Shown here in pieces: positions 31,128-39,457 of a stretch of 64,000 nt of DNA. The notes under the pieces were generated by a model. That model had not been told where the DNA came from, did not search any database, and was given only the letters and a program-made list of their open reading frames with translations. The DNA lies in assembly GCA_905235225.1 (NCBI GenBank), contig CAJOKE010000003.1:1-64000 (forward strand). The letters run 5' to 3'. This DNA is from Paludibacteraceae bacterium. GTDB lineage: Bacteria; Bacteroidota; Bacteroidia; Bacteroidales; Paludibacteraceae. The number at the start of each line of letters is the position of its first letter. The stretch's first letter is position 1. A program made the position numbers and the translations under genes.

Positions 31128-33137
31128 ATGGCAACATTACAAAAAATCAGAAATCATGGTGTGATCCTGTTAGTAATAGTGGGACTTGCCATGTTAGCGT
31201 TTATCCTTGGTGACTTTCTAAATTCAGGAAGCAGTTTTTTCAACCGTAGCCGCGAGAACGTAGGTGTTATCGCCGGTCATGATGTACATTACACAGAGTA
31301 CGAATCCGCCAAGGAGCAATTAACAGAAGTTTATAAAATCGAGACAGGTCGTTCGGATTTTGATGAGGAGTTATCCAGTCAGATCCGCAACCAAGTATGG
31401 CAGATGATGCTGATGGATTATTCACTTCGTGCAGAAGCCGCCAAGATCGGAATGGACATTACATCCGATGAATTGAGCGAGTTGTGCATAGGCGAGCATC
31501 CTCATGAATTGATTGCCGGCCGCCGCGCGTTCTACGACCAGACGGGTAATTTCAACCGCGATTATCTGGTACGTTTCCTTGCGTCACTGGAGCAAGAAAC
31601 AGAGAATGCCGAGCAAGCCGCCAACATCAAACAGGCAAAGACCTATTGGATGTATTGGGAACATGCTGTTCGTCTGACATATATGCAGGAGAAATACACG
31701 ACCTTGCTGCAAAGTCTGATAAAAGCGAACAGTCTGGATGCCAAATACGCATTTGAGGCACGTCAAAACAGTGTCAATGCGGAATATGTACAGCAACCAT
31801 ATTACGCTATTGCCGATTCACTGGTCAAAGTAAGCAGCAGCGACCTCAAGAAATTATATGCCAAACACAAAGAGGAGTACAAACAGACTCCGAACCGTGC
31901 GATCGGTTATGTTATGTTTGACATTGTTCCGTCCGAGCAAGATTTTGCAGACACGGAAAAGCTGATGAAGAGTCTGGAAGAAGAGTTCAGAACGAGCGAA
32001 GATGTTGCATTGGTAGTAAACACCAATTCGGACATCATGTATGACGGTCAAGACTATTCGGAAATAACTATCCCGGAAGCATACAAGGAGTTTGCGTTCC
32101 ACAAAGGCGCGAAAGCGGGAGATGTAACCGAACTGCGTTTTGAAAACAACACGTATTCGATGGCCCGCCTGATGCAAGTGGGTTATTCGATGCCGGACAG
32201 CGTATGCCTGAAGGCAATTGCGACACAGGAAGGTCAGGAAGATGTTGAATTAGGCTGGTATCAAGCGTCCGATTTGAGCAAGACAATAGCAGAACCTGCC
32301 TTTGCGGGCAAACGCGGTACACGGTTCACCGTAGCACAAGGTTTAGGCGAACAGACATTCGAAGTAATAGACATCGCCAAGCCAACTCCGAAAGTGAAGA
32401 TTGCGATACTGGAGCGCACGGTAACTCCGTCATCCAAGACATACTCCGTTATTTACAACAACGCGAAGCAGTTTATTGTCAACAATCCTACAGAGGATGC
32501 TTTCCGTGCCGCTGCAGCTGAAGCCGGAATGACGGTACATCCCCAATTCAATCTGACCAAAGTAACCGAGAAAGTCGGCGATTTGAAGGCGAGCCGTCCA
32601 ATTGTCCGTTGGGCATTTGATGCCAAAGAGGGTCAAGTGAGTGACGTATTCGAATGCGGCGAGCATTTTGTAGTAGCCGTTCTGACCGAGACTAATGACG
32701 GCGAATACCGTCCGATGGAGGCAGTCCGTGCCGAGTTGACGGTTGAGGCCACCAACAACAAAAAAGCCGAGTACATCATCAACCAATTAGCAAAAGCCAG
32801 CACGCTTGAAGAAGCAGCTGAGATTACAGGCAAAAGCATCCAAACAGCTGAAAACGTAACTCTTTCCGGCTATCGTTTCGGTAATGCAGGCAACGAACCC
32901 GCAGTTATCGGCAGAACATTAGCATTGGCAGAAGGTGAAGTTTCTGCTCCGATTCAAGGTCGTTCAGGCGTGTTCATGGTAAAAGCAGGAGCCAAGACTA
33001 CAGCAGAAGGCGAATTGAATGTTGAGACAGAGAAGCAGCAATTGACTTCGCGCGTAGCATACATGATCCCGTATCAAGCTATCGCACTGATTCAAGAGCA
33101 AGCAGATGTAGAAGACAATCGTGCCAACTTCCAATAA
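31128..33137 (+). CDS. PpiD/SurA-like periplasmic folding factor
   Basis: A membrane-anchored periplasmic chaperone/peptidyl-prolyl isomerase-like protein of 669 residues. The start at 31128 (MATLQKIRNHGVILLVIVGL) gives the usual N-terminal anchor with LGDFL. The N-terminal SurA-like helical domain spans ~40-260. The usual parvulin block is poorly conserved; the segment ~330-440 (YKEFAFHKGAKAGDVTELRF, W..AFDAKEGQVSDVFE) keeps the parvulin-like G.vs.vfe..... pattern. A start further upstream inside the previous gene is rejected. It would assist outer-membrane and surface protein folding. Confidence 0.82.
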   Translation: MATLQKIRNHGVILLVIVGLAMLAFILGDFLNSGSSFFNRSRENVGVIAGHDVHYTEYESAKEQLTEVYKIETGRSDFDEELSSQIRNQVWQMMLMDYSLRAEAAKIGMDITSDELSELCIGEHPHELIAGRRAFYDQTGNFNRDYLVRFLASLEQETENAEQAANIKQAKTYWMYWEHAVRLTYMQEKYTTLLQSLIKANSLDAKYAFEARQNSVNAEYVQQPYYAIADSLVKVSSSDLKKLYAKHKEEYKQTPNRAIGYVMFDIVPSEQDFADTEKLMKSLEEEFRTSEDVALVVNTNSDIMYDGQDYSEITIPEAYKEFAFHKGAKAGDVTELRFENNTYSMARLMQVGYSMPDSVCLKAIATQEGQEDVELGWYQASDLSKTIAEPAFAGKRGTRFTVAQGLGEQTFEVIDIAKPTPKVKIAILERTVTPSSKTYSVIYNNAKQFIVNNPTEDAFRAAAAEAGMTVHPQFNLTKVTEKVGDLKASRPIVRWAFDAKEGQVSDVFECGEHFVVAVLTETNDGEYRPMEAVRAELTVEATNNKKAEYIINQLAKASTLEEAAEITGKSIQTAENVTLSGYRFGNAGNEPAVIGRTLALAEGEVSAPIQGRSGVFMVKAGAKTTAEGELNVETEKQQLTSRVAYMIPYQAIALIQEQADVEDNRANFQ

Positions 33138-33157
33138 TAAAAGGCACATATGATTAT

Positions 33158-33191
33158 AAAAACAGCCGCAAAAGTGTATGCGGCTGTTTTT
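33158..33191. terminator. Bidirectional terminator
   Basis: Perfect 12-base arms aaaaacagccgc (33158-33169) and gcggctgttttt (33180-33191), 10-base loop, T-run on both strands. It serves the chaperone gene and the convergent SpoIID gene. Confidence 0.9.
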
Positions 33192-33226
33192 GTATATTTG
33201 TTATATATATATTATAAGGTGTGCCT

Positions 33227-34309
33227 TCAAACCGTTGCCAGAACGGCACCCGGGTAATAGTAAGACAAAATGCGTTCAAAAGGAAGTCCCTCCGAAGCCA
33301 TGGTTGCAGCTCCAATCTGGCACAACCCTACCCCGTGTCCCCAACCATGACCGGACAAAGTGAATTGATGTCCGTCGGATTTGAAGATTTGGAAGTTTGA
33401 GGAATACAAGCATGAGGGGGAAAGCCAACGGCGGATAAGCAACTCTTTACCAATAATCCGGCTGTATTTCGAGCCAACAATTTCCAAGGAATAAATACGC
33501 CCCGACTTACCACGTTTAAGCGGAATAAGATCAATTATATCCCCGAAGTCGATGCCAGATTTGTCACGGATGATGTTGCTCAATTCGGTTTGCGTATAGG
33601 TAACCTGCCAATCGTGATAATCGGCGGTTTCCAGATCATAGTCATTGAGACATTGCTTCAATCGGTCTCTGAGAAGACTATTTGCAGCGACATAGGCAGG
33701 ATTACAATAAGGACAATCGACCGATTCCAAATAGGGGACATGGATATCTTCCCAACAGGTTTCAAATTCTTCCGTTTTGCCGCCACAGCATTTGTGAAAA
33801 CGGCAATCACAGACGAGGTTACCATACATAAGTACCAGACCTTCAGTTTCGCGAACCGCTTGAACGGCGCGTTCATTCATCCGCGACAGGCCCTCATAAC
33901 GCTGGCAATGGTCATCGGCACAGACATCAAATCCGATATGTCCGTTCGTCTCATATTTGAGCGGAGAGTCAGTGCGAATATTCGCAGACTTGTTCGCCTC
34001 GATGGCACGAATCGCCCAACTACGTGAAATAACGGAATGGGCTTTCAAGAGTTCCATCGGGGAATTGGCAGACATCTCCGAAGAGATAACGCTACAGAGA
34101 TAGTCCTCAAGATTGATGACATTGACAGCCGTTTGTAATCCATCAGGATTGTGCAGAATCTCCAAGCGACCAGCAAACTCCTGGTCTTCACGCCGATCCC
34201 AATGGAAACCAATCCCGATTCTGACATTATGCAAGATAAAGGAATGCTCGCGTTGCTCGAAATCTATTTCCGGCGCAGTCAATATGCCGACACGAATTGT
34301 TTTATCCAT
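33227..34309 (-). CDS. SpoIID/LytB-domain protein
   Basis: A 360-residue protein of the SpoIID/amidase-enhancer family, whose members cleave or help cleave denuded peptidoglycan. Motifs include VNVINLEDYLCSVISSEMSA near residue 65, KAHSVISRSWAI (~90) and the C-terminal GHGWGHGVGLCQIGAATMA (~320) with ILSYYYPGA. A Cys/His cluster (DDHCQRYEG, CRFHKCCGGKTEEFETCW, CPYCNP) suggests a structural metal. No clear signal peptide is seen. It lies 3 bases downstream of the sugar kinase, so peptidoglycan turnover is a reasonable shared theme. Confidence 0.85.
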   Translation of the reverse strand: MDKTIRVGILTAPEIDFEQREHSFILHNVRIGIGFHWDRREDQEFAGRLEILHNPDGLQTAVNVINLEDYLCSVISSEMSANSPMELLKAHSVISRSWAIRAIEANKSANIRTDSPLKYETNGHIGFDVCADDHCQRYEGLSRMNERAVQAVRETEGLVLMYGNLVCDCRFHKCCGGKTEEFETCWEDIHVPYLESVDCPYCNPAYVAANSLLRDRLKQCLNDYDLETADYHDWQVTYTQTELSNIIRDKSGIDFGDIIDLIPLKRGKSGRIYSLEIVGSKYSRIIGKELLIRRWLSPSCLYSSNFQIFKSDGHQFTLSGHGWGHGVGLCQIGAATMASEGLPFERILSYYYPGAVLATV

Positions 34310-34312
34310 ATA

Positions 34313-35218
34313 TCAATGAGTCGGAATAACATCTTTGCGATGATAAGCAATCAGCCCTTCCAGAGGATCCTGCAGGATCTTCGCAATCCTATAGCCGTGC
34401 TGCACCATAACATTGCGCAGGACATCGGCATAAAAATATGCGACACTGCCGACAAATGCCGTTGACAAAGGCGTCGGCACAGTTGCCATTCTGTTATCAA
34501 TAGTACCTCTGTATTCCGCATGATACTGAGCGACATTGCGCGTAACAAACGAATCAAAATGGTCATAGACCAATTTATATATCCTCGGATCATCCAAATG
34601 CCCATGACAGAACCGAGCCAAGCCAGCCAGCCAACGATTTGGGAAAGGCTGTTTGTACACATGATCCAAAATATCCGCCTGCGTCAGGTTATACTCTGCG
34701 AGGAAAGCGTGCTTCAAGTCTTCGCCAAGCTGGTTTTTAAGAAGGTCTCCGACAAGACGTTTCCCGAGCGTAGCGGCACTCCCCTCATCACCGAGGATAT
34801 ATCCCAAGGACGGGACCGCCCAAGCGATTTGACTGCCGTCGTAAAGACATGAGCCGCTGCCAGTACCCAAAATACATGCCACCCCCGCCTTGTCAGCAAA
34901 CAATCCACGGGCAGCCCCCAACATATCAGACGCCACCTCTACAGCCGCGTCTTTGAAAATGCGGGTCAATGCCCCGGCAACGAGAACCTTCTTTTCGGGA
35001 GTACAACCGGCACCGTAAAAGAAGATATTTGTCACCTTGCCCGCCCACATAAGCGGACCTATTTGAGGCAGCAAGCCATTAGAAACCGAAGCATATATCT
35101 CCTCTTCGGTTTGCAGCATAGGATTGATGCCGTCCGTCTTAAACTCCTGATGATGACCATTAGCGGTCAAAAGGCTCCAATGGGTCTTTGTGGAGCCACT
35201 ATCTGCAATTAAAATCAT
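34313..35218 (-). CDS. N-acetylglucosamine/MurNAc-type sugar kinase (BadF/BadG family)
   Basis: A 301-residue ATP-dependent kinase of the ASKHA fold. Phosphate 1 motif is LIADSGSTKTHWSL at the N-terminus, then VASDMLGAARGLF (~95) and the phosphate 2/adenosine region ACILGTGSGSCLYDG with GYILGDEGSAATLGKRL (~115-150). It resembles Bacteroidota GlcNAc kinases that recycle amino sugars. Coupling to the SpoIID gene supports a role in cell-wall sugar salvage; the exact substrate is inferred. Confidence 0.82.
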   Translation of the reverse strand: MILIADSGSTKTHWSLLTANGHHQEFKTDGINPMLQTEEEIYASVSNGLLPQIGPLMWAGKVTNIFFYGAGCTPEKKVLVAGALTRIFKDAAVEVASDMLGAARGLFADKAGVACILGTGSGSCLYDGSQIAWAVPSLGYILGDEGSAATLGKRLVGDLLKNQLGEDLKHAFLAEYNLTQADILDHVYKQPFPNRWLAGLARFCHGHLDDPRIYKLVYDHFDSFVTRNVAQYHAEYRGTIDNRMATVPTPLSTAFVGSVAYFYADVLRNVMVQHGYRIAKILQDPLEGLIAYHRKDVIPTH

Positions 35219-35222
35219 ACGA

Positions 35223-35270
35223 CAAAATTACAACAAAATTTGCATATATACAAATTTTTCAATAACTTTG
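35223..35270. promoter_or_regulatory. Divergent promoters sharing a palindromic -33
   Basis: The near-palindrome TTTGCATATATACAAA (35239-35254) supplies the TTTG -33 box in both directions. Plus -7 is TAACTTTG (35263-35270) for the glycosyltransferase; minus -7 is TAATTTTG (35230-35223) for the kinase. Both spacers are exactly 20 bp. Confidence 0.9.
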
Positions 35271-35286
35271 CAGCAAAATTCACATA

Positions 35287-36600
35287 ATGATGGATACGTT
35301 TATATTAAATGGCCGGTTATGCCCGACCACAGAGATTCGCGCAATCGCCGAAAAGGCAAGTGGAGAATGGATACTGATTCAGCTTCGTCCGGAAATAAAA
35401 TGGGTATATTACGGACAGGAGCGAATGGTACAAGTGGGCAATGACACCGATGCGGTATTTGTATATTCCGACCACTTCAATCCAGAACCTGCACCCGTGA
35501 CAGACTATCAGGATGGCGCATTGCGCGATGATTTTGATTTCGGCAGTGCCATATTAGTCCTCACGACGGCATTAAAAGAAGTTGTGCAAGAGATGGATTG
35601 CGATTATGAATATGCGGGTTGGTATGATTTGCGATTGCGACTAAGCCGAAAAGGCACACTCGTCCACATTCCCGAGTATTTGTACTATGATGTAGAAACG
35701 GATTTACGCAAGTCCGGCGAGAAACTATTTGATTATGTGGATCCAAAGAACCGCGCCGTGCAAGTGGAAATGGAGAAGTGCGTGACAGCGCATCTACAAG
35801 CATTAAACGCGCTAATTGACTATAGAAATTTACGGTTGATCAATCCAGAAGAAGGGGAATTCCCAGTCAGTGCCAGTGTCATTATTCCCTGCAGGAACCG
35901 TGTGAGGACCATACGCGATGCCATCCGAAGCGCATTATCGCAAGTTGTGAGCGCGCCCCATTCGTTCAATGTCATTGTGGTAGATGACAATTCAACCGAC
36001 GGCACAGTAGATATAATAAACGAGGAGAAATCCAAGTCCAACGGAAAACTGATATACATAGCCCAAGACAAATCATGGCACGCAATAGGCGGAAACTGGA
36101 ATGCCGCCATACATCATCCCCAATGCGGCAGATACGCCATACAGCTGGACAGCGACGACACATACTATGACACGCAGACTGTACAACGTTTTATAGAAGC
36201 ATTTGAAAAGCAACGGTGCGCCATGGTCGTCGGGACGTACAGAATGACTGATATTGATGGGCATGAACTGCCGCCCGGAATAATAGACCACCGCGAATGG
36301 ACCGAAGAGAACGGAATGAACAACGCCTTGCGTATCAACGGATTAGGTGCGCCGCGAGGTTTCTATGTCCCTGTATTACGTTCACTCAATTTTCCGACCA
36401 CAAAATACGGCGAGGACTATGCCGTCGGTTTGCGTATCAGCCGCGAATACAAAATCGGGCGAATATACGATGTTGTATATAACTGCCGCAGATGGGAAGA
36501 CAACAGCGATGCCAACTGCGATATAGTTGCCATGAATCGGAACAACATGTATAAAGACCGGCTTCGGACATGGGAATTAATCGCCCGTAAAAGGCGATAA
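35287..36600 (+). CDS. Family 2 glycosyltransferase with N-terminal extension
   Basis: A cytoplasmic GT-A transferase of 437 residues. The catalytic domain (~190-400) has [32 protein letters not shown] (~232), [20 protein letters not shown] (~270-290) with the DSD metal motif, and [10 protein letters not shown]. The first ~185 residues hold a divergent second GT-like region ([17 protein letters not shown]...[17 protein letters not shown]), so the protein may be a two-lobe transferase. No neighbouring sugar pathway reveals the acceptor. Confidence 0.82.
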   Translation: MMDTFILNGRLCPTTEIRAIAEKASGEWILIQLRPEIKWVYYGQERMVQVGNDTDAVFVYSDHFNPEPAPVTDYQDGALRDDFDFGSAILVLTTALKEVVQEMDCDYEYAGWYDLRLRLSRKGTLVHIPEYLYYDVETDLRKSGEKLFDYVDPKNRAVQVEMEKCVTAHLQALNALIDYRNLRLINPEEGEFPVSASVIIPCRNRVRTIRDAIRSALSQVVSAPHSFNVIVVDDNSTDGTVDIINEEKSKSNGKLIYIAQDKSWHAIGGNWNAAIHHPQCGRYAIQLDSDDTYYDTQTVQRFIEAFEKQRCAMVVGTYRMTDIDGHELPPGIIDHREWTEENGMNNALRINGLGAPRGFYVPVLRSLNFPTTKYGEDYAVGLRISREYKIGRIYDVVYNCRRWEDNSDANCDIVAMNRNNMYKDRLRTWELIARKRR

Positions 36601-36655
36601 AAAGGCTCTTAAAGGGAGGTAAAATGAGTGTAAAAACCACTCAATCAGGCTAAAA
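36588..36655. repeat. Weak ~11-bp periodicity at the end of the glycosyltransferase gene
   Basis: The block taaaa recurs near 36588, 36598, 36610 (taaag), 36620, 36631 and 36651, spaced 10-12 bp (once 20). It starts inside the last codons of the gene. It is much looser than the other arrays. Confidence 0.4.
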
Positions 36656-36667
36656 TGCGTTTTTTTA

Positions 36668-36699
36668 TTTGCGAGTTTCAAATATTTGCCTTACCTTTG
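36668..36699 (+). promoter_or_regulatory. Promoter of the lipoprotein gene
   Basis: TTTG (36668-36671), 20 bp, TACCTTTG (36692-36699), 50 bases before the ATG. Confidence 0.85.
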
Positions 36700-36749
36700 C
36701 GGCGAATTTATACGAAAAATCAAAAACATTAACTTAAAAATTTCAAGGT

Positions 36750-37679
36750 ATGAAAAAAATTCTTTATTTTGCAGCCGCAGCAGCATTGGTAGTATTCAGT
36801 GTCACATCCTGCAAGGGTAAGAACGGTTCCGATGAGCCGGAAGACGGCAAGTATGTTATTGAAGTAACAGATGCCCAGTACAATCATGCAGGTATTAAAG
36901 TAACCGTTCAGGACACTACAGTCTCCTATTTCATGACAGCAATTCCGGCAGCAGATTTCGCCGAGTATGCGTCTGATGCAGCAGCAATTGATTCATTGAA
37001 GGCAATGGTTGATTTTTACATTAACTACTACAATGAGTATTACAAATCCATGTATGAGATGTATGGAATGGAGTGGACAGAGGAAGATGCTTACTCCTAC
37101 TCTGATTTTACTATCAACGGAAACGCAGAAGGTACGGAAATCGGTTTGAAAGAAAGCACCCAATACTACGAAGTGTTATTTGAGCTTGATGCCAATGGCA
37201 AAACCGGCGACAAATTGTACAAGAAAGCATTTGAGACACCCGCATTCAAGGCTACTTCGGAGTTAAAGATTGAAGTGGAATATGCTAATGGTTCCCTATC
37301 CTTCACCCCGTCAAATAACACCGAAAAGTATTTCTGCAGTTTAGTTACAGAAGATGATTTATCTTATTACGGTTTCAGCAACGTGACCGAAATGGCCGAA
37401 GATGATATTACCTTTTATGGTGACGAAGAATTGACAGAGTATTGCGAAACAGGTGTACAAACATTCAGTTTGGCATCACTGGAACAGAACGGTAACATTG
37501 CAGCAGGTGATGTATGCTATGGTTACGCATACGGTTATGCAAACGGAATGCGTACAACAGAAGTATTCTCGCAGAAATTCACCTATCAAAGCAGTGCCGC
37601 TGCGCCGGCTCACAAAGCAGGTCGCGCTTTAGTTCGTCCGTTCAAGAAACAGGACGCTCGCAATTTGCTCCGCAAATAA
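36750..37679 (+). CDS. Uncharacterised lipoprotein
   Basis: A 309-residue lipoprotein (ILYFAAAAALVVFSVTSC, Cys ~22) with an acidic, Tyr-rich mature part. Two beta-sandwich-like halves follow (~33-165 and ~170-290), separated by ETPAFKATSELKIEVEY. The C-terminus (KAGRALVRPFKKQDARNLLR) is strongly basic, unlike the rest. I recognise no family. It is transcribed alone, between its own promoter and terminator. Confidence 0.7.
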   Translation: MKKILYFAAAAALVVFSVTSCKGKNGSDEPEDGKYVIEVTDAQYNHAGIKVTVQDTTVSYFMTAIPAADFAEYASDAAAIDSLKAMVDFYINYYNEYYKSMYEMYGMEWTEEDAYSYSDFTINGNAEGTEIGLKESTQYYEVLFELDANGKTGDKLYKKAFETPAFKATSELKIEVEYANGSLSFTPSNNTEKYFCSLVTEDDLSYYGFSNVTEMAEDDITFYGDEELTEYCETGVQTFSLASLEQNGNIAAGDVCYGYAYGYANGMRTTEVFSQKFTYQSSAAAPAHKAGRALVRPFKKQDARNLLRK

Positions 37680-37698
37680 ATCGCAGATATACAATCAC

Positions 37699-37727
37699 AA
37701 AAAGGATGGCGCAATGTCATCCTTTTT
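37699..37727 (+). terminator. Terminator of the lipoprotein gene
   Basis: Ten-base arms aaaaaggatg (37699-37708) and catccttttt (37718-37727) with a 9-base loop and a T-run. Confidence 0.9.
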
Positions 37728-37755
37728 TATTATACGCAAATAAAATTGATTTTAT

Positions 37756-37787
37756 TTTGCAGGTTTCGTTTTTTTATAGTAACTTTG
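37756..37787 (+). promoter_or_regulatory. Promoter of the DUF4494-yggS-PPTase operon
   Basis: TTTG (37756-37759), 20 bp, TAACTTTG (37780-37787), 28 bases before the ATG at 37816. Confidence 0.85.
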
Positions 37788-37815
37788 CAGACCTAATCAA
37801 ATACAAAACAATATT

Positions 37816-38232
37816 ATGCTATTCTACGAAGTAAAAGTAAGCTATCAACGGCAAACAGGAGAAGACAACCCGGGCAATGTAAAAGAAACGTATTTAGTGG
37901 AAGGACTAACACCGAGCGATGTGGAAAAACGCCTGATTGACAATATCAAGCCCTTGATATTCGGTGACTTTGAGATGCCATCATGTTCCAAGAAACAATT
38001 TTTCGAGATTATCGATTCCGCAGAAGGCGACAAGTGGTATAAAGGGCGCGTTGAGTTGATTACGATTGAGGATAACGGAAAAGAAAGCCGCAAAGGCGTG
38101 TCCGTTTTAGTATGTGCAACCAACGTGACAACGGCATTAAAGAATTTGTCTGATGCCATGAACGGCTATGATTGCGAAATTGTATCCGTCGCACGCACCC
38201 CTATTTTAGAGGTATTAAGGGCTGTCGATTAA
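37816..38232 (+). CDS. DUF4494 protein
   Basis: A 138-residue soluble protein matching DUF4494, a Bacteroidota-restricted family: MLFYEVKVSYQRQTGEDNPG, VKETYLVEGLTPSDVEKRL and DKWYKGRVELITIED. The function is unknown. It is the first gene of an operon with a PLP-homeostasis protein and a phosphopantetheinyl transferase. Confidence 0.85.
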   Translation: MLFYEVKVSYQRQTGEDNPGNVKETYLVEGLTPSDVEKRLIDNIKPLIFGDFEMPSCSKKQFFEIIDSAEGDKWYKGRVELITIEDNGKESRKGVSVLVCATNVTTALKNLSDAMNGYDCEIVSVARTPILEVLRAVD

Positions 38233-38247
38233 CAAAATCATCCTAAA

Positions 38248-38892
38248 GTGACTACTATAGAGGATAATATCAAGGCAATCCGCGCCACATTGCCCCAAGG
38301 GGTGACATTGGTATGCGTCAGCAAGTTTCACCCTGCGGAATCAATACAGGCAGCCTATGACGCCGGAGAACGGGAATTCGGGGAAAGCCGCGTACAGGAA
38401 CTATGCACCAAGTATGAGGTTCTGCCCAAAGATATCCGATGGCATTTCATAGGACATCTCCAAACGAACAAAGTGAGACAAATAATCAGCTTCGTCCATT
38501 TGATTCAATCGGTGGACAGTTTGCGTTTGTTACATGTTATCGAGGCTGAGGCAGCGAGGATAAACCGTGTTGTTGATGTTCTATTGGAAGTTCATGTTGC
38601 ACAAGAAGATACAAAATCCGGATTCAGCATTGAAGAGTTGGAAGAAGCGATGTGCCGGACAAAGGAACTTGAGCATGTTCGTGTGTGCGGACTGATGACT
38701 ATGGCAACCAACACAGCGGATGAGAAGGAAATACACCGTTGCTTTAGACAAGTACGTGATATAGCCATCCGCCACGGATTGGACAACAAAATATTGTCAT
38801 TCGGCATGTCGGACGACTACATGCTTGCCATTGAAGACGGCTCAACTATGGTACGAATCGGCTCCCGCATTTTTGGCGAACGGCAATATTGA
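38248..38892 (+). CDS. YggS/PLPBP-type PLP homeostasis protein
   Basis: A PLP-binding, non-catalytic TIM-barrel protein of 214 residues that buffers vitamin B6. The PLP-Lys is in TLVCVSKFHPAESIQAAYD (~26). Other marks are FGESRVQEL (~44), WHFIGHLQTNKVRQI (~65) and MSDDYMLAIEDGSTMVRIG near the end (phosphate-binding SMDM-like loop). The start is GTG at 38248, because no earlier ATG fits after the DUF4494 stop. It lies 3 bases before the next gene. Confidence 0.93.
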   Translation: MTTIEDNIKAIRATLPQGVTLVCVSKFHPAESIQAAYDAGEREFGESRVQELCTKYEVLPKDIRWHFIGHLQTNKVRQIISFVHLIQSVDSLRLLHVIEAEAARINRVVDVLLEVHVAQEDTKSGFSIEELEEAMCRTKELEHVRVCGLMTMATNTADEKEIHRCFRQVRDIAIRHGLDNKILSFGMSDDYMLAIEDGSTMVRIGSRIFGERQY

Positions 38893-38895
38893 CCC

Positions 38896-39450
38896 ATGAG
38901 ATACCTGCTGTTTGACGATATGAGCCGGTGTACTGAGACCGAAGTGGACAGAATGCTCCCTTTGGTTAGTACACAGCGACGCGAAAATGCACTCAAATAC
39001 AAACATTTGTTCGGGCAATGGGCGGAATTAAAGAGTTGGCTTATGCTACAGGAACTGATTGGCGAGGATGTTCCTAATGCCGGTCAGGCATGGCATTATA
39101 ACCAATACGGGAAGCCGTACATAGCAGGGGGTCTTGAATTTTCAGTCAGCCATTGCAAGCAGGGGATAGCCGTTGCCATAGACAAAACACCGATAGGCAT
39201 AGACATAGAATCTATCCGCGAAGTAAAGCCGGAATTAGTCCATCGGACAATGAACGAAACCGAGCAACGGATTATCGGTGACAGTGCCACTTTGTTCACA
39301 GTCTTTTGGACTCGCAAAGAAGCATTTCTCAAATACAAGGGTACAGGTATTATAGATGATTTGCAGCATGTGTTAGAGAATACGGAAGACGTAACTTTTG
39401 AGACAATCATTAAGCCAACCTATATTTGCACGATTTGCTACAGGAAATGA
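38896..39450 (+). CDS. 4'-phosphopantetheinyl transferase
   Basis: A 184-residue Sfp/AcpT-type enzyme that transfers phosphopantetheine from CoA to carrier proteins. Motifs appear in order: GKPYIAGGLEFSVSH (~73-88), GIDIESI (~107, Mg ligands) and FWTRKEAFLKYKG (~137-150). It is probably the holo-ACP synthase, since no NRPS/PKS genes are nearby. It converges on the giant surface-protein gene with 7 bases between stops. Confidence 0.92.
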   Translation: MRYLLFDDMSRCTETEVDRMLPLVSTQRRENALKYKHLFGQWAELKSWLMLQELIGEDVPNAGQAWHYNQYGKPYIAGGLEFSVSHCKQGIAVAIDKTPIGIDIESIREVKPELVHRTMNETEQRIIGDSATLFTVFWTRKEAFLKYKGTGIIDDLQHVLENTEDVTFETIIKPTYICTICYRK

Positions 39451-39457
39451 TAATGTG